Shown piece after piece: positions 1 through 6,674 of a stretch of 41,040 bases of DNA. The translations under genes and the position numbers were made by a program. The notes under the pieces were generated by a model. It made no database searches. It was given only the letters and a program-made list of their open reading frames with translations, and was not told where the DNA came from. How positions within the stretch are numbered: the stretch's first letter is position 1; the number at the start of each line of letters is the position of its first letter. Origin of the DNA: Parachitinimonas caeni (GTDB lineage Bacteria > Pseudomonadota > Gammaproteobacteria > Burkholderiales > Chitinimonadaceae); assembly GCF_030129945.1 (NCBI RefSeq), contig NZ_JARRAF010000039.1, forward strand, positions 1 to 41,040. The letters run 5' to 3'.

Positions 1-170
1 GCCAGCAAATCGGGGGCATGCGGCGCCGGGGCGGTCCAGCCTTCCGAAACCAGATCAGACTTGCCAATCGGCACGAATGCCTGCTTGGCCATCGCGGCAT
101 TGAGCTTGTCCAGATCCAGCTCAAGGGGTTCTGTCAGGCGGTAGGGCTGTGCATTGGTGAACCAGGTCAT
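1..170 (-). CDS. rdgC: RdgC, 5' end only (runs off the window start)
   Basis: The minus strand from an ATG at 170 encodes about 56 residues beginning MTWFTNAQPYRL, with AFVPIG and GW.AP following. This matches the N-terminus of RdgC (E. coli begins MLWFKNLMVYRL and continues with AFTPCG and GWVPP). RdgC forms a ring dimer on double-stranded DNA and limits RecA action; copies are common on phages and conjugative elements. A GAGGA ribosome site lies 8 bases before the ATG. Only the first fifth of the protein is present. It is the last gene of the minus-strand backbone visible here, and a small inverted-repeat element lies 18 bp upstream of its start. Confidence 0.88.
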   Translation of the reverse strand, partial: MTWFTNAQPYRLTEPLELDLDKLNAAMAKQAFVPIGKSDLVSEGWTAPAPHAPDLL

Positions 171-187
171 GCGCTTATCCTCGTCAG

Positions 188-285
188 TGTCATTTTCAGA
201 ATGCAACTGCACCAAATGTCAGAAGTCGGCTACACCTCCAGTATCAAGTCCACTCATCTGGTGCAGTTGCATTCTGAAAATGACA
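188..285. mobile_element. 98-bp miniature element with Tn402/Tn5053-like terminal inverted repeats
   Basis: Two perfect 27-bp inverted arms (188-214 and 259-285) face each other across 44 bp. The outer ends read TGTCATTTTCAGAA... and its complement, so the unit starts TGTCA and ends TGACA. From memory, the ends of Tn402/Tn5053 (tniABQ) transposons begin TGTCATTTTCAGAA and continue to CTGCACCA, and they carry inner copies like GTCAGAAGTCGGCT, which also occur here at about 218-231. No 5-bp target duplication is evident (GTCAG left, TCGGC right). It may be a MITE-like derivative or two abutting ends; it could also fold into a strong hairpin between rdgC and its upstream neighbour. Confidence 0.55.
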
Positions 286-544
286 TCGGCACCACGAACG
301 AAACTTTTGCCCGTCCGCACTCCTCAATAAATTTTCTTCTGCCGGTCGCATCAAAGTAGGTGACGCCTCGGCAAAAGACCTCAAAGATCTCAACTTCATC
401 AAATACACGGTATTTCGACAAAGCGACGTCCCCGCCAACAAAGCAGATGACGTTCTGCTTGGCTGCAAGCTCGGCAAGTAAGGCGTAATCTTGGCTGATC
501 GGGTAGCCGGTTAATTTACGGAGGGATAAGTCAGATAGTGCCAT
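254..544 (-). CDS. Small hypothetical protein, C-terminus supplied by the miniature element
   Basis: Encodes 96 residues starting MALSDLSLRKLTGYPIS. The ATG at 544 is preferred because GGGGC lies a few bases before it; an in-frame TTG exists at 562. No family recognised. The central part (AKQNVICFVGGDVALSKYRVFDEVEI) looks like a soluble alpha/beta protein. The last ten residues (MSFSECNCTR) are encoded by the right arm of the inverted-repeat element, so the original C-terminus was probably lost to that insertion. It follows the small HTH-like gene on the same strand. Confidence 0.5.
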   Translation of the reverse strand: MALSDLSLRKLTGYPISQDYALLAELAAKQNVICFVGGDVALSKYRVFDEVEIFEVFCRGVTYFDATGRRKFIEECGRAKVSFVVPMSFSECNCTR

Positions 545-569
545 TGGTTTGCCCCAATGCAATTTTCTC

Positions 570-794
570 TTAACGCAGAACCAATTTATACAAATTGCTT
601 TTCTCGCCGACTATCTCAATGGCCCCATCCTTTCTGAGTTGCCGCACAACCCTTGCTACTGACAACGCCGCACCTTGCGCCCCTAAAAATTCCCTGTCTG
701 GGCGGACTTCGTAGCCGATTGCAGACAGGGGTAAGCCGTTCGGAAAGCGCATCAGCACGGCAATGATCCGTTGTTTAACTTCTTCCTGCCTCAA
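570..794 (-). CDS. Small winged-helix-like protein
   Basis: Encodes 74 residues from a TTG at 794, preceded by GGAAGGGAAAAGCA, a good ribosome site, and overlapping the upstream gene by 20 bases. The helix-rich start (EEVKQRIIAVLMRFP), a middle segment with VARVVRQLRKDG, and a short strand pair at the end (AIEIVGEKSNLYKLV) resemble a winged helix-turn-helix, so DNA binding is a reasonable inference. No specific family recognised. Small proteins of this kind are common in element backbones. Confidence 0.5.
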   Translation of the reverse strand: MRQEEVKQRIIAVLMRFPNGLPLSAIGYEVRPDREFLGAQGAALSVARVVRQLRKDGAIEIVGEKSNLYKLVLR

Positions 795-1284
795 TGCTTT
801 TCCCTTCCATGCGGTCTAGCCGCTCAATCTCTGCAACAATCAGCGCCGCAGCTTTGACCAGCTCGCGCCGGCGGTCGCCTAGCGCAAGCCTCCAGCCTTT
901 CGGCAATAGCCTCTCGGTTATTGTCTCTTCGTACTGCCCAGTCGCGATGTCTCGAAATCGCTCAGGCATCGCATAGAGCGCGGCCAGAACCGCTATCTCG
1001 CCGTTTGTGTGCCTGTCATCGTTCTCCGCGTCGTAGCCCATTAACTCTATTTGCAGGGACCGGTCAATCTGGATATCAAGCAACACATCTCTAGCTCCTT
1101 CAGCTTTTGCTGCGTTGCGCTCAAGCAATCGAATCAATGTATTTGCTGCGGCATTCGGGCGAATTTTCCCATGTGCCCCATGTATCACGGCTATGTGAAA
1201 TCTCATTTGTTCCCGCCACCAATCTGCCGACCCCGGCACTCTTGCGCTGTCACTCCACATCGGCAGGTCTTCGTCTTGCTCCAT
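775..1284 (-). CDS. Hypothetical protein, element backbone
   Basis: Encodes 169 residues starting MEQDEDLPMWSDSARVPG. AAGGAG lies 7 bases before the ATG. Mostly helical and charged; contains RPNAAANTLIRLLERNAAKAE and RRRELVKAAALIVAEIERLDR. No domain recognised and no signal peptide or membrane segment. It lies between the cytosine methyltransferase gene and the small winged-helix-like gene on the same strand, with 62 bp to the methyltransferase stop. Confidence 0.6.
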   Translation of the reverse strand: MEQDEDLPMWSDSARVPGSADWWREQMRFHIAVIHGAHGKIRPNAAANTLIRLLERNAAKAEGARDVLLDIQIDRSLQIELMGYDAENDDRHTNGEIAVLAALYAMPERFRDIATGQYEETITERLLPKGWRLALGDRRRELVKAAALIVAEIERLDRMEGKSIEAGRS

Positions 1285-1346
1285 TTAAGCCACTCCTTTT
1301 TGCATCAAATCAAAATCATTGAGTGCATCGGTTTTTGGGCTGTTGG

Positions 1347-3212
1347 TCATGCCGCAGCTCGCTCTCTCTGTTTCAGCTCGCGATGAGTCCACGCAGCAAG
1401 GTCCATGCAGTTAGCGCGGATCAATGCCATTGCAGGGGGTGGGCTGACGCTGTTGCCGCACATATGGACCTGCTGCGAGATCGTGAACTTACGGCCGTCG
1501 TGACCGGTAGTGATGCGGTAACCAATGGGGAATCCCTGACCACGATACAACTCGGCCGGCGCCAGCATGCGCAGCGTGATATCCACGATCACATACGGCA
1601 TGCCTTTGATGGTGACAGTCACCAGCGCCAGGCGATCCTTAGTAGTGATGGTTGCCATGGGTTCACGTAGATCGCCCCATTGACCGCCTTCGCCGTAGTA
1701 GCGCATCAAAAATGCGGCAACACTTTCGGCGCCAGCTTGATGTTCCGGTGATAAGGTGCATTCGACCAGACCAATTCGGTTTTCGGTGGTAATGGTCGCC
1801 AGTGGATCATTCGCATCGCGAGCACGGTTAGATTCGTCGGTGTAGTAGCTGGTCATGAACGCTGTGACCAGTTGTTGCTGGCTACCAGTATTAGTGATCG
1901 TGCTGAATGGCCGGCGGGTGTCATGCCCTGGAGTTTCATTGAATCCGCCATTCATTTGGGCTAAGAACGCCGTGGCCAATGCCTGACCGCCTCCGCTGGC
2001 GGTGATGGTGCCCATCGGCTTCTGAATGTCGTTGTGCCCATGGCTCCAGCGCTGAGCACCGGGGCTGCCCTCGCCGTGGCCAGCTTGGATCAGGATCGGG
2101 CTGGCTAACGCTATCTCGCCACGGTTGGCACTAGTGATGGTGCGGATTGGCTCGGCAATGTCAAAGACACGATCGCAACCTTGGTGGGTCAGCGGCACCA
2201 AAGATGGTGCAGCCATCGCTAAATGCCCACCTTTCGGGTATGCCGTAACGGTCCGCATTGGTTCGCGGATATCATGCGTCGGCTCGCTGCCGTTGAAGTG
2301 AGCAATTGGCACGATGAATGGGTCGCCGCACTCTAGTACGTACCGTTTCAATCCCTTTGCAATACGGCGTAGAGTAGCGTCAGCTAATGGTTTCTGGCGG
2401 TCGAAAATACTCTTGCTGGCTATCGACCAGTCGATACACTCGGCTGCCGAGCGCCATTGTTTTTGCCCTCTTGTGGGGTTTTTAAAGTGCGTGGGCTGCG
2501 GCCAGGTGATGGGCTTGCCATCGCGGCGAGCGACCATGAATAACCTCTCGCGGGTGGTCGGGGCACCGTAGTCGGCAGCACAGAGTGTGCGCCACTCAAC
2601 CCTATACCCCTTGATCTGCAGCAGCTTGATGAAACGGTTCCAGGTGCGGCCGGCATGAGCCGGATCCGGAACTAGAAACTGTTGTTGCACTGGGACGCGC
2701 TCACCCGGCTCAGCTACTCGATTGATTGTTTTGCCAGTTGTCGGGCATTGAATTCGGTCAAGCGTGACTACGCGACCAGTAGCTGGATCGCGCTTAGCAA
2801 TCAAGGGCCCCCACTTGAGGATCTGTGTGACGTTTTCGAGCGTCATCACGTCAGGTGCCACTTGTCCCGCCCAGCGGTAACCGACCCACGACAATGCCCG
2901 GCGCTTCTTGTTGCGCGGTTGACCGCCAGCAGCCTGGCTGTGGTGAGTGCAGTCGGGGGATAGGTGCAGCAGGCCAACGGGGCGGCCTTGCGTTACATCG
3001 TACGGGCAGACCTCAAAAACGTCGGCGATGTAGTGCTCAGTCTGCGGATGATTGGCCCGATGCATCGACAGTGCATTGTCATCGTGGTTGACGGCGATGT
3101 CTGGCGAGCGTCCCAATGCCCATTCAATCGCAGTGCTCATGCCGCCACCGCCGGCGAACAGATCAACGATCAGCTTAGGATGCAAGTCAAGTTGGAATTG
3201 ATCACGGATCAC
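1347..3212 (-). CDS. DNA (cytosine-5-)-methyltransferase, mobile-element type
   Basis: A 621-residue C5 cytosine methyltransferase. Visible motifs: I (VDLFAGGGGMS, residues 16-26), IV with the catalytic Cys88 in SPDCTHHS instead of the usual PPC, VI (LENV, 125-128), VIII (TTRERLF, near 220) and IX/X near the end (GNSVSPP). Between VIII and IX lies an unusually long recognition region built of about six copies of a unit with core P(M/L)xTIT. It starts at GTG 3212, whose GTGA overlaps the stop of the Gp37/Gp68 gene, with GGAG upstream, so the two are translationally coupled. No partner nuclease is adjacent. This suggests an orphan methyltransferase that protects the element from host restriction, as is common on phages and ICEs. 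Confidence 0.9.
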   Translation of the reverse strand: MIRDQFQLDLHPKLIVDLFAGGGGMSTAIEWALGRSPDIAVNHDDNALSMHRANHPQTEHYIADVFEVCPYDVTQGRPVGLLHLSPDCTHHSQAAGGQPRNKKRRALSWVGYRWAGQVAPDVMTLENVTQILKWGPLIAKRDPATGRVVTLDRIQCPTTGKTINRVAEPGERVPVQQQFLVPDPAHAGRTWNRFIKLLQIKGYRVEWRTLCAADYGAPTTRERLFMVARRDGKPITWPQPTHFKNPTRGQKQWRSAAECIDWSIASKSIFDRQKPLADATLRRIAKGLKRYVLECGDPFIVPIAHFNGSEPTHDIREPMRTVTAYPKGGHLAMAAPSLVPLTHQGCDRVFDIAEPIRTITSANRGEIALASPILIQAGHGEGSPGAQRWSHGHNDIQKPMGTITASGGGQALATAFLAQMNGGFNETPGHDTRRPFSTITNTGSQQQLVTAFMTSYYTDESNRARDANDPLATITTENRIGLVECTLSPEHQAGAESVAAFLMRYYGEGGQWGDLREPMATITTKDRLALVTVTIKGMPYVIVDITLRMLAPAELYRGQGFPIGYRITTGHDGRKFTISQQVHMCGNSVSPPPAMALIRANCMDLAAWTHRELKQRERAAA

Positions 3213-4162
3213 TTTGAGGTACTCCAGGTCGGGTATTGGTCGTATGTGACACCCTGCAACGCTCTACCCGACAGATTGCGACCAACTTTTTGCATGTACA
3301 CATCATCGCCATCATCAGCGTTGCCAAGCTGTTGGCCATCATTTCCAGCGAATGTGAGTCGGATGCACGGCCAGCGTGTCGCGTCTGGATCAATGTCTGC
3401 CGCAGCCTGGCCACACGTAAGCGTGTGGTAGCAGGCTGATCGCGGAGACCAACTCCCCCATTGCTTGAAAAAAAACGGGATTCGTTCTTTAGCGCATTGA
3501 TCTCGCAGGCCCTTTACCCAGTCGGGATGCATGGGCCGAGCATTCGGGCCGGACTCCCCCCCCACTACCACCCATTTCAAGGCGCTTTCATCCAAGGGGC
3601 TGAGGTACGGGGTTATGTCCACAGGCCCTAGAAGTGGTTCAGCGCTTACCCAAGGCATAAAGGCCGGGGTTTTCAGCAAGAGCGGGATGCGCTCGTCAGC
3701 GGTTTCTTGATCTTCGATACTCACCCCCAGCCAGACATTCGGCAGAGTGACGCCATGGCCAGAACGCAGCGTTGCCCCATTTCGTTTCCAGCGCTGCAGT
3801 AGCGCTAGCATCCGTTGAGGTCGTTTGGTGAGGACCTGGAATTGATGCTGGCGCGCAGTTGCCATGGTGGTAAACACCGCTTGTACGAAACTCTCCGGCA
3901 CGTCGTCATGAAACAGGTCACTCATGCTGTTGACAAAAATGCGACGCGGCTTCTTCCAATGGTATGGCTGATCCAGGCGCTCACGATGACATTGCACCTG
4001 CTCGAAGTCGCGGCCGGTATAGATGGTATTGGGCATGGCAGACAGACGTGGCCATGTCTGATGTTTGGCGTAGCAATTTTTGCAGCCCGATGAGACTTTT
4101 GTGCAGCCCGTTACGGGGTTCCAAGTCGCATCGGTCCATTGGATGCCTGTATGGTCAGCCAT
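3209..4162 (-). CDS. Phage Gp37/Gp68 family protein (DUF5131)
   Basis: Encodes 317 residues starting MADHTGIQWTDATWNPVTGC, the characteristic opening of the Gp37/Gp68 (DUF5131) family. It continues with a cysteine cluster CTKVSSGCKNCYA (C-x6-C-x2-C) and FVNSMSDLFH, WLGVSIE and WVSAEPLLGP segments typical of these proteins. The spacing hints at a radical-SAM-like metal site but the reaction is not known to me. AGGAGG precedes the ATG. It overlaps the upstream MazG-like gene by 8 bases and the downstream methyltransferase by 4. The family is common on phages and conjugative elements. Confidence 0.88.
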   Translation of the reverse strand: MADHTGIQWTDATWNPVTGCTKVSSGCKNCYAKHQTWPRLSAMPNTIYTGRDFEQVQCHRERLDQPYHWKKPRRIFVNSMSDLFHDDVPESFVQAVFTTMATARQHQFQVLTKRPQRMLALLQRWKRNGATLRSGHGVTLPNVWLGVSIEDQETADERIPLLLKTPAFMPWVSAEPLLGPVDITPYLSPLDESALKWVVVGGESGPNARPMHPDWVKGLRDQCAKERIPFFFKQWGSWSPRSACYHTLTCGQAAADIDPDATRWPCIRLTFAGNDGQQLGNADDGDDVYMQKVGRNLSGRALQGVTYDQYPTWSTSK

Positions 4163-4535
4163 TTCGCCCTCCTGCTACATCCAATGCACTGGCATCTTGC
4201 TTGTGCTGATTAGCCTGCGTGTAGCTGTACTCATGCAGGCTGACGGCCAATCGCAATGCCATAGCGGCCGTCTGTATTGCCTCTGCGTACACTTCTTGAT
4301 GGCTTGTCTTTGCGGGCTCATAAGTAAGCTGGAGCATGGCTTTTGTCAGCTCGCCGAATTCTTCGCCAAGTATTGCCAGAGCATGCAAAGGGTCAGTTGG
4401 CCAAGTCGGGTGCTTTGTCATTGCCTGTTTCAACTCGACTAAGACTTCAACAGACAGAGCAAAAAACCCTTTTGGATTTCCTTCGTGGTCAAGGTTAGGC
4501 AGCTCTGCTGCAGACAGCTTTTTTGTCTCGCTCAT
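4155..4535 (-). CDS. MazG-like nucleotide pyrophosphohydrolase domain protein
   Basis: Starting at ATG 4535 (MSETKKLSAAEL; AAGGGGG upstream, ATGA overlap with the previous gene) it encodes 126 residues. The segment LGEEFGELTKAM followed by EVYAEAIQTAAMAL resembles the all-alpha NTP pyrophosphohydrolase (MazG/dUTPase-like) pattern of EExxE and a later E-rich helix, which bind Mg and the nucleotide. Such enzymes clean noncanonical dNTPs or (p)ppGpp. An in-frame upstream extension is open but has no good ribosome site. The family assignment is from the motif only. Confidence 0.6.
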   Translation of the reverse strand: MSETKKLSAAELPNLDHEGNPKGFFALSVEVLVELKQAMTKHPTWPTDPLHALAILGEEFGELTKAMLQLTYEPAKTSHQEVYAEAIQTAAMALRLAVSLHEYSYTQANQHKQDASALDVAGGRNG

Positions 4536-5116
4536 TGCTCGGCCCCCTTTTGTGCAGCCAGCGCAACATCCTCGGCCGAAAATGTCCTCTCTTCGGTGTC
4601 CACAACCGCCCAAAACGATACCTTGATGTTTTTGTCCAGCCAGTTGCTGATGAGGGACTTCAACTCAGCCTTTTCTGCCGCCGAAAAATCCGGAAAATCC
4701 TCGGCAGACTCCCCCGCATCATCGTATGCGGCGTCTTCCATGTTGCTGATCAGGTCATCCATCGCGAAATATTCGGACGCTGTTTTCTGGATGCGCTGGC
4801 CTTGGTAGTAAGTGGTTCCTGCGATGCCTTCCGAGTCACAGTTCTCAAGCGCGTCTTGCACCAGCTCAGCAAAATCGGTGTAACAGTAGTTCTCGCCATC
4901 GAGGCTGTAGCAAAGATTGCAATCCGCTTGCGCAGGTTCAATGACTGCACTGACGCAGCCTGTTTTGCCCTCCAGCTGCTGTTCCAATTCTCGGATTCTA
5001 TTGTTCAGATGGTTAAGCCCCTCAACGAGAGGCCTGTTTTGCTCAAGATTTTCTGTGCTGATGCCAACGCAGGCTTTCACGCAAGCCGCGATGCGTCGTT
5101 CGTTCTCTGATGTCAT
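4532..5116 (-). CDS. Unknown protein, paralogue A of a three-member local family
   Basis: Encodes 194 residues starting MTSENERRIAACVKACVGIS, with a coiled-coil-like segment (LNHLNNRIRELEQQL). The C-terminal part shares a pattern with two nearby genes: SLDGENYCYTDF, then GTTYYQGQRIQKTASEYF, then DDLISNMEDAAYDDAGE and a helix AEKAELKSLISNWLD. Function unknown. Start and stop overlap both neighbours by 4 bases (ATGA), so it belongs to one translationally coupled operon. The N-terminal NERRIAACVKAC motif is of the kind seen in phage-encoded unknown proteins. Confidence 0.65.
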   Translation of the reverse strand: MTSENERRIAACVKACVGISTENLEQNRPLVEGLNHLNNRIRELEQQLEGKTGCVSAVIEPAQADCNLCYSLDGENYCYTDFAELVQDALENCDSEGIAGTTYYQGQRIQKTASEYFAMDDLISNMEDAAYDDAGESAEDFPDFSAAEKAELKSLISNWLDKNIKVSFWAVVDTEERTFSAEDVALAAQKGAEQ

Positions 5117-5721
5117 TGCCTGGCTCCCTTGAAGTCTTCGCCCACGATGTTTTTTGCCTGAACATCCACCCGCGATGAAGCGCTGAATGCAATGTGATCG
5201 GTCAGCAGCCGCTTGATGCCTGCGTCAAGCACAGCCTTCGTTTCCTCTGGCAAATCAAAGCACCCGCTGTAGCAATCGCCAAACACATCACTGACAGCTG
5301 CACGTAAATTCTCCAGCAAGGCATCAATGTCGAAAAACGCGGACGCCCGCTTCTCAACCAGCTCTGCAACCCAATATCGGCGTCCGATCAGCTCTTCATT
5401 GCTGCTCGTGGTTTGGGCGTAAGCAATCATCGCGTCAAGGCTGTTAAAGGTGATGCCATGCTCGTCCCACTTGCCGTCACATGACCAGACCCAGCGCCTC
5501 TGGGGCTGCCCGATAACCTCTTCGAGGTATTCAACTTCCCATGTTGGATGGCAGGAGCGCACAAGATCAGGCCAGTGATGGTCGAATCGCACGCCGATGC
5601 GATGCCCTTGCGCTTCGCAGATTGTCCCCAGCTTGCCATTGATGATGACGCGCCGGCCGAATTCAGCAGGGACGCCATACGATTTGCGGATGTAGTCAAA
5701 TGCGTTGTCGTGAGTATTCAT
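5113..5721 (-). CDS. Unknown protein, paralogue B
   Basis: Encodes 202 residues starting MNTHDNAFDYIRKSYGVPAE, with GAGAGA before the ATG. The N-terminal half has a small beta-rich region (RRVIINGKLGTICEAQGHRIGVRFD) that resembles an SH3/KOW-like fold. The C-terminal half repeats the local family pattern: YWVAELVEKRASAFFDIDALLENLRAAVSDVFGD then a helix ending IKRLLTDHIAF. No known family recognised. It overlaps the truncated PAPS-reductase-like gene by 26 bases and paralogue A by 4. Confidence 0.65.
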   Translation of the reverse strand: MNTHDNAFDYIRKSYGVPAEFGRRVIINGKLGTICEAQGHRIGVRFDHHWPDLVRSCHPTWEVEYLEEVIGQPQRRWVWSCDGKWDEHGITFNSLDAMIAYAQTTSSNEELIGRRYWVAELVEKRASAFFDIDALLENLRAAVSDVFGDCYSGCFDLPEETKAVLDAGIKRLLTDHIAFSASSRVDVQAKNIVGEDFKGARQ

Positions 5722-6124
5722 TTGTCTCTCTCTGTCTGGTCACGCCGCATAGGCCAATTCGGCGAGCCGTGCCGGCAGGCCAATTCCGCATCGGGAAACG
5801 CTGGCCGGCATGCGGCCCGGAGCGATAGCGTAGAAACCATGAGCCTTCCCCGATTTCGTCTTGCAGCTGGCAAATAGCCTCAAATTGCGCAGGGAAATCT
5901 TCGCGGATCGCCCGCCAGTAGCCTTCGCCACCCCTCACGCAGCCAATGCAGTTTGCGTTGTCATACCCCAGCCGATACATCATCGGCAGTTCACTCCCTG
6001 CGCGCTCCAGCATGGCTTTACAGTCTGCCTTGCAGAGTCCGGCCTCAATCAGCGGCGCTACAACGGGGCGGTCAGGGTTCCGCTCGTGGAAGTCTTCAAG
6101 CCGATCTAACACGCAAGAGGTCAA
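5696..6124 (-). pseudogene. Truncated phosphoadenosine-phosphosulfate-reductase-like protein
   Basis: The open frame encodes 142 residues matching only the C-terminal part of mobile-element PAPS-reductase-like (PP-loop) proteins: RPVVAPLIEAGL, ADCKAMLERAG, YRLGYDNANCIGC and GYWRAIREDFP are typical. The N-terminal PP-loop (SGGxDS-type) that binds the nucleotide is missing; the frame opens at a TGA at 6140-6142 and the only start is a TTG at 6124. The 130 bp upstream show no PP-loop in any minus-strand frame that I could read. It is most likely a decayed remnant, although a short expressed protein cannot be excluded. Such proteins sit beside DNA-modification genes on related elements. Confidence 0.65.
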
Positions 6125-6253
6125 TGTCCGGCCACTTTGTCATTGATCAGCTAGCAGACGCTGCTCTGCAGAGAGATATGCTTTCCAGCCAGTGTTCTAC
6201 GGCCTGTTCCATCCCCCTCTCCATCAGAAAGCACTGCCATGTGGCAAACAATA

Positions 6254-6269
6254 CCCCATTTAAATGGGG
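6254..6269. other. Perfect 16-bp palindrome after paralogue C
   Basis: CCCCATTTAAATGGGG is a perfect palindrome four bases downstream of the minus-strand stop of paralogue C. It has no loop and no following T-run, so it is a poor intrinsic terminator; a protein-binding site upstream of the truncated PAPS-like gene is an alternative. Confidence 0.4.
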
Positions 6270-6272
6270 CTA

Positions 6273-6674
6273 TCAAGCAGCGATCGCTACGCTCTTAACA
6301 CTTTCAACAAATACCCCACGCCGCAGATGAATCGGCGTCAGAAAGTCCACGCATAGGCTGGCATCCAGTTGTTCCGCAATTTTTTCGCGAACCATGGCAA
6401 TCTGCCCTTCGGAGAGCTTGCCAAACGACTCTGCCACAGCCCCAGCCTCATCCACCGCACTCCTCCGCAACTGATCCAACAATTCACTGACCACCAAAAA
6501 GTCGCTCGGCCGCCGCTTGACCCAGACCCCCTGCAAATAGGTTTTCCCCGCCACCTGATCCGGTCCATACACCCGCATAGCTTCCGCAAACAGCTCGTCA
6601 AAACCGCCAAAGAACCGTTCGCCATCCAGGCTGAAACACACTGAGCCTTCCTTCACTTCAACACCCTTTCTCAA
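6273..6674 (-). CDS. Unknown protein, paralogue C
   Basis: Encodes up to 133 residues. It can start at TTG 6674, overlapping the PcfJ gene stop by 4 bases, or at GTG 6656 (VKEGSVCFSLDGE), which has the better ribosome site (AAAGGG 7 bases away). It shares with paralogue A the sequence SLDGE.F....DEL, GKTYLQGVWVKRRPSDF, SELLDQLRRSAVDEAG and a final helix. It therefore consists of little more than the shared domain, which suggests that this domain folds by itself. Function unknown. Confidence 0.65.
   Translation of the reverse strand: MRKGVEVKEGSVCFSLDGERFFGGFDELFAEAMRVYGPDQVAGKTYLQGVWVKRRPSDFLVVSELLDQLRRSAVDEAGAVAESFGKLSEGQIAMVREKIAEQLDASLCVDFLTPIHLRRGVFVESVKSVAIAA

Noticed and set aside
6254-6269. 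CCCCATTTAAATGGGG as an intrinsic terminator
   Set aside because: No loop and no following T-run on either strand; listed only as a palindrome of unknown role.
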